Source of the DNA: Plantactinospora sp040120695 | Lineage (GTDB): Bacteria > Actinomycetota > Actinomycetes > Mycobacteriales > Micromonosporaceae | Length of the DNA: 64,000 nucleotides | Direction of reading: 5' to 3' | NCBI RefSeq assembly: GCF_040120695.1 | Contig: NZ_JBEEAC010000016.1 | Location: 1 to 64,000 of the forward strand | In this document: positions 24,521-32,315 of the stretch, piece after piece | Layout of the letters: every line of letters starts with the position of its first letter | Numbering within the stretch: the first letter of the stretch is position 1 | The notes under the pieces: generated by a model | What the model saw: the letters and a program-made list of their open reading frames with translations, nothing else | Database searches by the model: none | What the model was told of the DNA's origin: nothing | Translations under genes and position numbers: made by a program

Positions 24521-25786
24521 ATGAGGATGCCGCGTACGCGTCGCGCCCGGGTCGGACTCGCCTCCTGCGCGGCGCTCGGACTGCTCAGCACCATCCTGCT
24601 CACCCCGCCCGCCGTGGCCGCCGCCCCCACCCCGGCCGACGCCGAGGACGGCGCGGTCACCGCGGTCGACCCGTTCCCGGCGTACACCCGGTTCAACGTC
24701 CCGGCCGAGGACGGCACCCGGGACCGGACCATCGAGGACGAGCTGGTCCGGCTGGCCGACGGCGTGCCGGCCGGCAGCTACATCCGGGGCATCATGTACA
24801 GCTGGAGTTCCCCGGTGGTGGCCGAGGCGCTGGCCCGGGCGGCGGCCCGGGGCGTGGTCGTCCGGATCGTGCTGGACGAGACCGGCGGCGGGGTGAACAC
24901 CCGGGCCGACAACACCGCGGTACCGCTGCTCAGGTCGGCCAACCTCGACGACCTGGTGATCTGCGGCAAGACCTCGTCGACGGTGGCCGGCTCGACGGCC
25001 TGCATCGGCAACAAGAGCAACTCGATCAACCACAACAAGGTCTTCACGTTCTCCACCAGCGGCACCATGAAGCGGGTCGTCTTCGTCAGCTCGCAGAACC
25101 TCACCTTCAGCCAGAACAACCTCTTCAACACGGCGCTGGTCGTGCACGAGGACTACGACCTGTACGACCACTTCACCAGGTACTTCAACGACATGCGGGC
25201 GCAGCGGAAGAACAACGACTACTTCAACGCCGCCAACGGCTACTACAAGTCGCCGAACACCGCGGTCACCGTCTACCACTCGCCCCGGGCCGACAGCGAC
25301 ACCCTGGCGAACCGGCTGGCCGAGGTGAACGCGTACGCCAGCGGCTGCGCGGTGGACGTGGCGCACGCCCAGTTCACCGACGCCCGCCCGCAGGTCGCCA
25401 CCCAGCTGCGCCGGATCGGCCGGATGGGCTGCAAGGTCCGGGTGGTGTACGGCTCGATGGGCAGCACCGCGTACGCCACCCTGAACGGGCAGCCGAACGT
25501 CTCGCTGAAGAAGTACCACGACGCCGAGGCCAGCAACGTCGACGGCCGGGTGGTGACCGTGCACTCGAAGAACATCATCATCCGGGGCACCTTCGCCGGG
25601 GTGGCCGGGCGGAGCCTCGTCTTCACCGGCTCGCACAACATCACCGACCCGGCGCTGACCGACCACGACGAGACCCTGGTGAAGATCGAGCACCCGACGG
25701 TCTGGAACGACTTCCACGACAACTTCGAGACCCTCTGGGCCCGCGCCAAGTGCGTCAACCCGGACAACGGCAGCTGCACCAGCTGA
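24521..25786 (+). CDS. Secreted phospholipase D-like protein
   Basis: A 421-residue protein with a signal peptide (RVGLASCAALGLLSTILL, cut near AVAAAP) and two PLD-type half-domains. The first has HNKVFTFSTSG with SSQNLT downstream, the second has VHSKNIIIRG with GSHNIT downstream. These are HxK motifs with N in place of the usual D, as in many actinobacterial PLD-like secreted proteins. It probably cleaves a phosphodiester outside the cell, perhaps a lipid or a nucleic acid. I chose the ATG at 24521, six nt after AAGG; an ATG at 24500 would place the ribosome site directly against the codon. Confidence 0.87.
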   Translation: MRMPRTRRARVGLASCAALGLLSTILLTPPAVAAAPTPADAEDGAVTAVDPFPAYTRFNVPAEDGTRDRTIEDELVRLADGVPAGSYIRGIMYSWSSPVVAEALARAAARGVVVRIVLDETGGGVNTRADNTAVPLLRSANLDDLVICGKTSSTVAGSTACIGNKSNSINHNKVFTFSTSGTMKRVVFVSSQNLTFSQNNLFNTALVVHEDYDLYDHFTRYFNDMRAQRKNNDYFNAANGYYKSPNTAVTVYHSPRADSDTLANRLAEVNAYASGCAVDVAHAQFTDARPQVATQLRRIGRMGCKVRVVYGSMGSTAYATLNGQPNVSLKKYHDAEASNVDGRVVTVHSKNIIIRGTFAGVAGRSLVFTGSHNITDPALTDHDETLVKIEHPTVWNDFHDNFETLWARAKCVNPDNGSCTS

Positions 25787-25809
25787 CTCCCGTCCCAGGT
25801 ACCCGCAAT

Positions 25810-25860
25810 TTCGGGGAAGTAGTGGCATCGTCCCGCTGGTGAGGCCACTACTTCCCCGAA
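25810..25860. terminator. Bidirectional terminator hairpin
   Basis: A perfect 17-bp stem (25810-25826 with 25844-25860) and 17-nt loop between the phospholipase gene and the convergent small gene. The last codons of the reverse gene lie inside the right arm. It can serve both directions. Confidence 0.8.
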
Positions 25861-26261
25861 GTAGTGCGATCTGCCCTCTTTGGGGACGGTGGTGCGGGTT
25901 GAGCGGTCCAGTACGTCAGGTCGGAGCGGTGCTCGACCAGGGTGACCGGCGTGCCGCACATCTCGGCGATGTAGCTGGCGGCCTCTTCGAGGTCGACCGG
26001 AGTCTCGTCGCGGTACCCGTCCTGATAGATCCTCAGCCCGACGTCGGTGCGGTCGTGCCCGAGCGCCTGGGCGGCTTCCGGCGACACCAGCAACACGGTG
26101 TAGCGCGCCGTTTCGATCTCGGCCTGGCTCGGTCGGCGCTGTCCCGGCTGAGGGGGCCACCGGAACGACTCCAGCACCGAGGGGATCGGCCCCGGTGAAT
26201 CGGCAGGGTCGTACGGCTTGATCCAGGACGGCTGATACTGCGGCGATGTTGTGGGCAACAT
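25848..26261 (-). CDS. Hypothetical protein, divergent from an XRE regulator
   Basis: A 137-residue soluble protein, unrecognised. The N-terminus is Pro-rich (WIKPYDPADSPGPIP), the middle is ARYTVLLVSPEAAQALG, and near residue 100 is YIAEMCGTPVTLVE. No membrane helix or known catalytic motif. The ATG at 26261 has AGGAAGG about 8 nt upstream; longer frames upstream would run into the regulator's promoter. It is divergent from the XRE/DUF5753 gene with 110 bp between them, an arrangement that often links such small genes to that regulator family. Confidence 0.68.
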   Translation of the reverse strand: MLPTTSPQYQPSWIKPYDPADSPGPIPSVLESFRWPPQPGQRRPSQAEIETARYTVLLVSPEAAQALGHDRTDVGLRIYQDGYRDETPVDLEEAASYIAEMCGTPVTLVEHRSDLTYWTAQPAPPSPKRADRTTSGK

Positions 26262-26304
26262 GTGAACCACCTTCCTCAATTGCTGATCGCATCTAGCAGG
26301 TGTG

Positions 26305-26333
26305 GCAATATTGCGATTAGGGTGGACTACTCT
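26305..26333 (+). promoter_or_regulatory. Promoter and palindrome of the XRE regulator
   Basis: TACTCT at 26328-26333 is a good -10 box. GCAATATTGC, a perfect 10-bp palindrome at 26305-26314, covers the -35 position. This suggests autoregulation of the XRE gene and possibly of the divergent gene. Confidence 0.5.
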
Positions 26334-26371
26334 AGGTGGCAGTGTCAATGCGTAGATGTGAGGAGACCGAG

Positions 26372-27220
26372 ATGTCTCGGCAGCAGCCGGCCACTGTGGT
26401 AGGTCGTGGGCTTGGTGGGGAGCTGCGCCAACTCCGGCAGGATCGGCGGTTGACCGCAGCATCGGTGACGAAGCAGCTTGGGTGGCAGCCGTCCCGGCTG
26501 TCTCGGATGGAGACTGGGCAGCAAGGCATCCACCTGGAGGACGTGGCCGCGCTGCTGGTCGTCTATGGCGTCACCGGTGAGGAGCGTAAGCGGCTGCTGG
26601 GCTTGGTGGAGCGAGCCAAGGACACGGGCTGGTGGGAGGTGCTCGGCAACCTCCCGGCCGAGTCACGCACGCTCATCCGGCTCGAGGCTGAGGCGACCGC
26701 CATCGTCAACTGGCAGCCGCTGCTGGTGCCGGGACTACTCCAGACTGCGGACTACGCCCGAGCGGTTATGAACGGATGCGGAGTAGGGGAGGCGGATGCC
26801 CAGACGCGGGTTGCGGCCCGGCTGGGTCGGCAGGCGATCCTTACCCGAGCGGAGCCCCCGAAGTTGAATGTGTTGCTGGACGAGATGGTCCTGCGTCGCG
26901 TGCTTGGGAGCCCCAGGGTGATGGTCCGGCAGCTCCGGCACCTGGTCGAGGCCGCCGAGCGGCCCAACGTGACGCTCCGGGTGGTGCCGTTCGAGCTCGG
27001 CGCTCATACCGGACTCGACGGGCCGATCGTGCTGCTTGACTTTGCCCGCAACCGCTCCGTGGTCCATCTGGAACACAAGATGTCCGGGCTCTTCCTTGAC
27101 GAGCCGGAACGGGTGGCGCTGTTCCGGCAGGAAACAGATAGGCTGGCCGAGGTGGCGCTGAGCGCCGCCGAGTCGGTGGAGTTCGTTGCGCGGGTCGCAA
27201 CCGAGTGTGAGCGAGCGTGA
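26372..27220 (+). CDS. XRE-family regulator with DUF5753 domain
   Basis: A 282-residue regulator. The helix-turn-helix lies at about residues 13-45 (GGELRQLRQDRRLTAAS, then SRLSRMETGQQG). The rest is DUF5753, with LVPGLLQTADYARAVM near 120 and NVTLRVVPFELGAHTGLDG near 205. Proteins of this type pair with a DUF397 partner and control development or antibiotic output in streptomycetes (WhiJ-like). The ATG at 26372 has AGGAG 6 nt upstream. Its stop overlaps the start of the DUF397 gene (GTGA). Confidence 0.9.
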   Translation: MSRQQPATVVGRGLGGELRQLRQDRRLTAASVTKQLGWQPSRLSRMETGQQGIHLEDVAALLVVYGVTGEERKRLLGLVERAKDTGWWEVLGNLPAESRTLIRLEAEATAIVNWQPLLVPGLLQTADYARAVMNGCGVGEADAQTRVAARLGRQAILTRAEPPKLNVLLDEMVLRRVLGSPRVMVRQLRHLVEAAERPNVTLRVVPFELGAHTGLDGPIVLLDFARNRSVVHLEHKMSGLFLDEPERVALFRQETDRLAEVALSAAESVEFVARVATECERA

Positions 27221-27420
27221 GCCGAATGATCACCCCTGATGTCTCCCACGCCCAGTGGCGCAAGTCCAGCCGCAGCGGTTCCAACTCCGACTGCGTCGAG
27301 GTTGCCGAGGTGGCTGGCGTGGTGGCGGTCCGGGACTCGAAGGATCCGTCGGGGCCGGTGCTGGCTTTCGAGCGTGGTGCCTGGGCGAGGTTCGTGGCCG
27401 GGCGTTCGGCCGGACGCTGA
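27217..27420 (+). CDS. DUF397 partner protein
   Basis: A 67-residue protein with the DUF397 pattern: WRKSSRSGSNSDCVEVAEV, then VAVRDSKDPSGPVLAF and WARFVAG. It binds or modulates its XRE/DUF5753 neighbour in known pairs. GTG start in 4-nt overlap with that gene, so the two are made together. Its length is normal for the family. Confidence 0.92.
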   Translation: MSRMITPDVSHAQWRKSSRSGSNSDCVEVAEVAGVVAVRDSKDPSGPVLAFERGAWARFVAGRSAGR

Positions 27421-27551
27421 CCCGGGTCGCCATTCCACCGCGTCTGATCAGGACGGGGCGACAGAGAACATCCGGGGTGACCGGGGGTGGGTGTCGAGGA
27501 GGGCGTGCGTCAGCAGTGCTCGGCCCAGCCCGATGCCCTGGGCGTGTGGCG

Positions 27552-27839
27552 TCACGCTGCGGCAGCCGCCCGATAGGCCGCTAGCGCCTCGACGGCGACC
27601 CGGCCGAGAACAGTCACCGGGTCGCGCTGATCTTGCGCGGCGCGGAGCGAGGCTGCCGCGTCGTTCAGGGCGACCGCGACCAACGGTGGCGCGGGATAGC
27701 TGCCCGTTGTGCCGCGGACCCAGGCGAGTGCTGCGGCATGCGCGTGGAGTATCGCGACCGCTCGGTCGGCGCTCTCGTCCGAGGGACCGACTAGTTCGTC
27801 TACCAGTGCGTGGGCTCGTCTGGGGTCAGGCGCCATCAT
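27552..27839 (-). CDS. Small Ala-rich hypothetical protein
   Basis: A 95-residue helical protein with a high Ala content (LNDAAASLRAAQDQRD, ending in AYRAAAAA). I do not recognise the family, and the region before it is 206 bp with no gene. The start is MM at 27839 or 27836. It is the last gene of the reverse run that contains the RAMA, RloB and RloA genes, but may be independent. The call rests on coding bias only. Confidence 0.5.
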   Translation of the reverse strand: MMAPDPRRAHALVDELVGPSDESADRAVAILHAHAAALAWVRGTTGSYPAPPLVAVALNDAAASLRAAQDQRDPVTVLGRVAVEALAAYRAAAAA

Positions 27840-28045
27840 GTCCCGCCGATCCTACGCGTGGGTGCCGACACTCACCTGGGGCACGACCGGCCGGCAAGCG
27901 CCGGTCCACTCCTGGGGACGTACGTCCGACAGGGGTCGAGGACGGATCACATGATCGAGGTGGGGCGGGCCGGGACGGGACGGTGCGTAACTATCGACGA
28001 ACCGTTGGAGCCCTGCCCGGCACCGAGATGTCTGGTGTCGATTGG

Positions 28046-28462
28046 TCACCTCCTGCGAAGCTCTTCCCGAAGGTCCTTCAGCCGGTGCCCGCTCGGTGTG
28101 TGCGTCCACTGGTCCCAGCCGTTGATGTCGTGCCCGACGCATGCCTTCAACGCGGGTGACGGCTTGCCGAACACCCGCCCATCCGCGAGCTCAAGATGGC
28201 CATCGGAGGTCACCGTGGCCCTGTGCTCCAAGCCACGGCGAGGCTGAACATGAACCAACTCATCACCGGGCCTGAGTAGTTCGGCATTGATGAAGGGCAT
28301 CAGGTCGCCGGTGCGCCGCCGAGGCGCGCCGGCAGTCCGGGGCGGCTGCTCCCCGTCCAGTCCCAGTAGCCGGCGTAGCACGTCGTTCTCGCGGTCGACA
28401 AAGGGCTGCGCATGCTGCTGGAGCAGGGCATACACCTCGTCGTCCACCTCTATCCTCTGCAT
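28046..28462 (-). CDS. Ribbon-helix-helix + RAMA domain protein
   Basis: A 138-residue protein. The first 36 residues, MQRIEVDDEVYALLQQH to DVLRRLLGLD, match the N-terminal dimerisation fold of SeqA-like ribbon-helix-helix proteins. From about residue 52 it fits the RAMA domain: DGHLELADGRVFGKPSPAL, then NGWDQWTH and HRLKDLREELRRR. RAMA domains are associated with adenine methylases and restriction systems and are thought to read modified DNA. It lies 78 nt downstream of the RloB gene on the same strand, so it is probably part of the same operon. Its ribosome site is weak. Confidence 0.8.
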   Translation of the reverse strand: MQRIEVDDEVYALLQQHAQPFVDRENDVLRRLLGLDGEQPPRTAGAPRRRTGDLMPFINAELLRPGDELVHVQPRRGLEHRATVTSDGHLELADGRVFGKPSPALKACVGHDINGWDQWTHTPSGHRLKDLREELRRR

Positions 28463-28540
28463 GGCTGCAATCTTCCCATCTTGGAGTCTTAAAGGGAAAG
28501 TCTAGGGGGCGTTCTCGAGCAGTCGCATCAGCTCGTTCCG

Positions 28541-29152
28541 TCACGCTTGGCGGAGGAGCGCCTCTAGCAGGAGGTGGACCGTGCAGCCCGGGTTGCGGTG
28601 GTACAGCGGCGTGTCGGCGAGCAGGCGGTGGCGTTGGGCGGCACGTCGCATCGCGTCCGGCTGCCCAGGGCGGACGGCACCATAGTCGACCCTTTTCGCC
28701 CGCTGGCGGTAGCCGCAAGGGCACTCCTGCAGGAGTCGACACGCCTGTTCAGTGCTCAGATAGGCCGTGTGATCCCGAAAGTGCCAGAGGAGAAAGAGTT
28801 CGAAGCACGGATTCGAGATCGCGCACTCGATGCCGTGCTTCTTCGCCAGGGTGATGGCGTCCTCCAGTTTGGCGTGGGGCTGTGGCGCTTCCGCATCAAA
28901 CACGCACCATGTCTGGTCGGCTGCCTGACCGTGCGCCTTCTGAGCCTGGCGGTCGATGGCCATTCTGACCAGGCCGAATGGTTCACCGCCTCCAGGGATG
29001 ATTTCGAGTTGGACGGTGCTGGCACGGAGGTCGCGCCGTACGCCCTTGAAGTAGTCCACCTCGGTGCGTTTGCCCTCGCAGTAGATGAGAAAGAGCTGAC
29101 GCTCCTCGCGTTGCCCGTACTTGCGGCGTAGCGGTCGTCCCCCATGGCGCAT
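28541..29152 (-). CDS. rloB: RloB-family protein (TOPRIM-like, defence-associated)
   Basis: A 203-residue RloB-like protein. Characteristic blocks: FLIYCEGKRTEVDYFKGV (Glu of a TOPRIM-like motif), WCVFDAE (acidic pair), and ISNPCFELFLLWHF. It starts with the basic stretch MRHGGRPLRRKYGQREER, as usual for the family. I chose the ATG at 29152 with GAGGG just upstream; ATG 29188 would add 12 residues. RloB occurs next to RloA in restriction-linked loci, and the AbiL phage-abortion system is built from homologues of this pair. It probably acts as the effector nuclease, activated by the ATPase, but this is inferred. Confidence 0.88.
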   Translation of the reverse strand: MRHGGRPLRRKYGQREERQLFLIYCEGKRTEVDYFKGVRRDLRASTVQLEIIPGGGEPFGLVRMAIDRQAQKAHGQAADQTWCVFDAEAPQPHAKLEDAITLAKKHGIECAISNPCFELFLLWHFRDHTAYLSTEQACRLLQECPCGYRQRAKRVDYGAVRPGQPDAMRRAAQRHRLLADTPLYHRNPGCTVHLLLEALLRQA

Positions 29153-29286
29153 CAGCCCTCGCCCCACAACCGGTGCCGTCGCGCCCAAGGGTGCGTCAAG
29201 CGCTGCTCGCGCCCGTACCCGATCTCATTCACGCGCTCGATCTTACCTTTGGCACACTAGGGTTTGGAAGCTCCAAGGGCCAGTGT

Positions 29287-30555
29287 TTAGTTAGATTGTT
29301 TCGGAGCATTGGGGTCAAATCCGGACAGCGAGGCAAGGAGATCTTCATCGAAGAAGGGCACGCCGCCGTACCTGCCTTTGAGGTACCGGCCTTCGACGTC
29401 GTCCAGGCCATCGCGCACGCGGAACTCAGTGAGCGGGTACAGCCGGGTAGCGCCGGCCGGGTCCTTCTCCGTGAGCCAGACCTGATCTCTGGCCAGGGTG
29501 ACCCCATGGTGCCGTCCGAGTAGCCCGACGTCGTGGCTGTTGAAAACGAGTTGTGCGCCATGCTGGTTCGTTGCCGGGTCGTGGAACAGCCGCAGGAGTT
29601 GTGCGGTGAGCAGGGGGTGCAGCCCTGTCCCCAGGTCGTCGACGATCAGCAGGCCGCCGATGTCGAGGACCTGGATGGCCGGTTGGAGCAGGTCGAACCA
29701 GGCACGGGTGCCGGTGGATTCCCAACGCCACGGCAGAGTGGCCCGCCCCGACGGGACCTTTGCCGTGTGCGCAAGCTCCAGTCGCGGAGTCGGTTCGATC
29801 ACTCTCCGAGCGTTGCCGGCACGGGCGATCCGCCGTTCGATCTCCTCAGCGGTAGGCTCCACGAACTCGGCGCCGACGATGCCCAGGTCCGCGAAGCGAA
29901 GCAGATCGAGCATGCGTTCGTCGGGCGGTCCGCCACGTGGGGATGCCGAGGTCTCCGGCCGCACCGATGCCATTTGCCGAGGGCCGAACCAGCCGTAGAT
30001 CCTACCGAGTTGGGGATGGTTCTGGGCGGCGGCGGCGGAGAGGTAGAGGCTGTTCGGTCGCACCACCTCCGCAATCAACTCGCGTTGGCCGGTCAAGTGG
30101 TTGCCGAACCGAAGTGCGCCATGCTCACGTTCGAAATAGACCTGGCGACGCCCCTTGGGAAACGCGTAGAGCCACTCACGTTGGATCACTTCGTCGTCCA
30201 GGGCGAATCCGTACTCGTAGCGCACCTCGCCGACGACGATGTCGAAGGCGAACTCGCTCGGCCGGGTGGCACTGCTGGTATCCAGCCGGAACGGCCAGCG
30301 CCCCGGGATCGGCTCCTCGGGTAGCCAGCGCTGATGGGAGTAGCGGACCGCGTCCCTGGCGAAGTGCAGGGCCTTGATCACGTTCGACTTGCCGGAGGCG
30401 TTCGTGCCGAAGATGCCGACCGCCGGGAGCGCGCGCAGACTGTCGCGGGGCAATGGCCAGGTGGCGATGCCCGGATGATCATCGGCAGCAATCAGACTCA
30501 GCTCCGTCTCGTCCCGCAACGAGGCGAAGTTCTCTACACGGAACCGCAGCAGCAT
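29287..30555 (-). CDS. rloA: RloA-type AAA/ABC ATPase (defence-associated)
   Basis: A 422-residue SMC-like ATPase. It begins MLLRFRVENFASLRDETELSL, typical of AAA_21-type ATPases. Walker A is GTNASGKSNVIKAL near residue 53. Walker B is GLLIVDDLGTGLHPLL near 305, in which the usual catalytic Glu position is Asp. Then come FNSHDVGLLG (His of the H-loop) and LARDQVWLTEKD. The end has YLKGRYGGVPFF, typical of RloA. A strong promoter lies upstream (TTGACG, 19 bp, TAGACT), and RloB follows after 134 nt. The pair is probably a phage-responsive toxin-type defence unit. Confidence 0.88.
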   Translation of the reverse strand: MLLRFRVENFASLRDETELSLIAADDHPGIATWPLPRDSLRALPAVGIFGTNASGKSNVIKALHFARDAVRYSHQRWLPEEPIPGRWPFRLDTSSATRPSEFAFDIVVGEVRYEYGFALDDEVIQREWLYAFPKGRRQVYFEREHGALRFGNHLTGQRELIAEVVRPNSLYLSAAAAQNHPQLGRIYGWFGPRQMASVRPETSASPRGGPPDERMLDLLRFADLGIVGAEFVEPTAEEIERRIARAGNARRVIEPTPRLELAHTAKVPSGRATLPWRWESTGTRAWFDLLQPAIQVLDIGGLLIVDDLGTGLHPLLTAQLLRLFHDPATNQHGAQLVFNSHDVGLLGRHHGVTLARDQVWLTEKDPAGATRLYPLTEFRVRDGLDDVEGRYLKGRYGGVPFFDEDLLASLSGFDPNAPKQSN

Positions 30556-30581
30556 CCGAAACCGAGCCTCCTCTCAGTGCG

Positions 30582-30612
30582 AGTCTAGCCATCAGCAGCC
30601 CGAATCCGTCAA
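30582..30612 (-). promoter_or_regulatory. Promoter of the rloA-rloB operon
   Basis: On the minus strand TTGACG (30607-30612) and TAGACT (30582-30587) are separated by 19 bp. Transcription would start about 20 nt before the rloA ATG at 30555, leaving room for the GAGGAGG site. Confidence 0.65.
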
Positions 30613-30733
30613 GAAGTGCCGATTTTCGGCCCGAAATGAGGCGACGACCGTCTCTTGCTGTGCTCGGCGATCCGCCGATTGGTCGGGCGGCGGGGTGGCG
30701 GCAGACGCCAGGAGATGGTGGAGCGGGCCGGCG

Positions 30734-30751
30734 ACGTACCCTCGGGTACGT
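30734..30751 (+). promoter_or_regulatory. Palindrome and leaderless promoter of mqnC
   Basis: ACGTACCC and GGGTACGT form a perfect 8-bp inverted repeat with a TC spacer, running into the GTG start at 30750. TACCCT at 30737-30742 is a possible -10 box 7 nt before the start codon. An operator and a leaderless promoter could therefore coincide here. Confidence 0.5.
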
Positions 30752-31940
30752 GACGGTGAGCCGGGAGATCGACAGCATCCTGCAACGTGGCGCGGACGGC
30801 GGGCGGATCACGCCCGAGGAGGCGCTGCTGCTCTACACCGACGCGCCGCTGCACCCGCTGGGTGAGGCGGCCGACGCGGTACGGCGGCGGCGCTATCCGG
30901 ACAACATCGTCACGTACCTGATCGATCGCAACATCAACTACACCAACGTCTGCGTGACCGCGTGCAAGTTCTGTGCCTTCTACCGGGCGCCGAAGCACCG
31001 GGAGGGCTGGACGCACCCGACCGAGGAGATCCTGCGCCGCTGTGCCGAGGCGGTCGAGCTGGGCGCGACCCAGGTGATGCTCCAGGGCGGTCACCACCCC
31101 GACTACGGCGTGGAGTACTACGAGGAGCTCTTCTCCTCGGTCAAGCGGGCGTACCCGCAGCTCGTCATCCACTCCATCGGGCCGAGCGAGATCCTGCACA
31201 TGGCGAAGGTCTCCGGGGTCAGCCTGGAGGAGGCGATCAGCCGGATCAAGGCGGCCGGGCTGGACTCGATCGCCGGGGCCGGTGCCGAGATGTTGCCGGA
31301 GCGGCCGCGCAGGGCGATCGCCCCGTTGAAGGAGTCCGGCGCCCGCTGGCTGGAGGTGATGGAACTCGCACACCGGCAGGGCGTCGAGTCGACCGCGACC
31401 ATGATGATGGGCACCGGGGAGACCAACGCCGAGCGGATCGAACACATGCGGATGATCCGCGACGTGCAGGACCGCACCCGGGGCTTCCGGTCCTTCATCC
31501 CGTGGACGTACCAGCCGGAGAACAACCACCTCAAGGGCCGGACCCAGGCGACCACCCTGGAGTACCTGCGGCTGGTCGCGGTGGCCCGGCTCTTCTTCGA
31601 CACCGTGCCGCATCTCCAGGCGTCCTGGCTGACCACCGGCAAGGACGCCGGACAGCTCGCCCTGCACATGGGGGTGGACGACCTCGGTTCGATCATGCTG
31701 GAGGAGAACGTCATCTCCTCGGCCGGCGCCCGGCACCGCTCCAACCTGCACGAGTTGATCTGGATGATCCGCTCCGCCGGCCGGATCCCCGCCCAGCGGG
31801 ACACCCTCTACCGGCACCTGGCGGTGCACCACACCCCGGCCGACGACCCGACCGACGACCGGGTGGTGTCGCACTTCTCCTCCATCGCGCTGCCCGGTGG
31901 CGGCGCGGGCCGGAGTCTCCCGCTCGTCCGGACCCGCTGA
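30750..31940 (+). CDS. mqnC: Cyclic dehypoxanthinyl futalosine synthase (radical SAM)
   Basis: A 396-residue radical SAM enzyme of the futalosine pathway that cyclises dehypoxanthinyl futalosine. The cluster motif is CVTACKFC (CX3CX2C) near residue 69, preceded by DRNINYTNVC. Other family blocks are MLQGGHHPDYGVEYYE, SGVSLEEAISRIKAAGLDS and FIPWTYQPENN. The closely related CofH and MqnE differ in these regions. The start is GTG 30750, with GTG 30756 as an alternative; the palindromic promoter ends at this codon. It acts in the cytosol on the route to menaquinone, together with MqnA and MenG from this window. Confidence 0.92.
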   Translation: MTVSREIDSILQRGADGGRITPEEALLLYTDAPLHPLGEAADAVRRRRYPDNIVTYLIDRNINYTNVCVTACKFCAFYRAPKHREGWTHPTEEILRRCAEAVELGATQVMLQGGHHPDYGVEYYEELFSSVKRAYPQLVIHSIGPSEILHMAKVSGVSLEEAISRIKAAGLDSIAGAGAEMLPERPRRAIAPLKESGARWLEVMELAHRQGVESTATMMMGTGETNAERIEHMRMIRDVQDRTRGFRSFIPWTYQPENNHLKGRTQATTLEYLRLVAVARLFFDTVPHLQASWLTTGKDAGQLALHMGVDDLGSIMLEENVISSAGARHRSNLHELIWMIRSAGRIPAQRDTLYRHLAVHHTPADDPTDDRVVSHFSSIALPGGGAGRSLPLVRTR

Positions 31941-32315
31941 ACTACCCTCGTCCATTCGGCCACCGCCGGCTGGGCGAGGGGTCGGTCCTTGGCTCCGATC
32001 CGCCGGCAAAACGTCGAGCCTGCCGGATAAATGGCTTGTGACCAGGACATTCTTGGAAGCCGGGCCCGTGCGGGCAGTCATAACGGTTGGATCAAGGGGA
32101 GCGCGACCGGGCCCGTCGAACCGATAACGTGCCGGCACACGTACCCGCTGACCGTCGTGGACGGACCGGCCCCCGGGCCGGGACGCGGCGCACCGGGGTC
32201 GTCCTCTATCGGTCCATGAGGGCCGTTCACATAACGCACGGCATCGCGGGCGAGGTGGAGAGCCACCTCGCCCGTGGTGTGTTCGGGCTCGGCCGGTCTG
32301 GCAGACTCTTCCGGC
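31941..32315. other. Intergenic region between mqnC and menG
   Basis: 375 bp without a convincing gene. It holds a weak 6-bp stem soon after the mqnC stop (31945-31950 with 31975-31980), a GTGCCGGCAC palindrome at 32129-32138, and the very stable hairpin at 32245-32276. CAGACT at 32302-32307 lies 8 nt before the menG GTG and may be its -10 box. Confidence 0.6.
32245..32276 (+). terminator. Perfect tetraloop hairpin upstream of menG
   Basis: GGGCGAGGTGG (32248-32258) and CCACCTCGCCC (32263-32273) pair over 11 bp around an AGAG loop, and flanking bases extend the stem. There is no U-run after it. It may stop read-through into menG or act as an RNA structure in its leader; position alone cannot tell. 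Confidence 0.55.
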
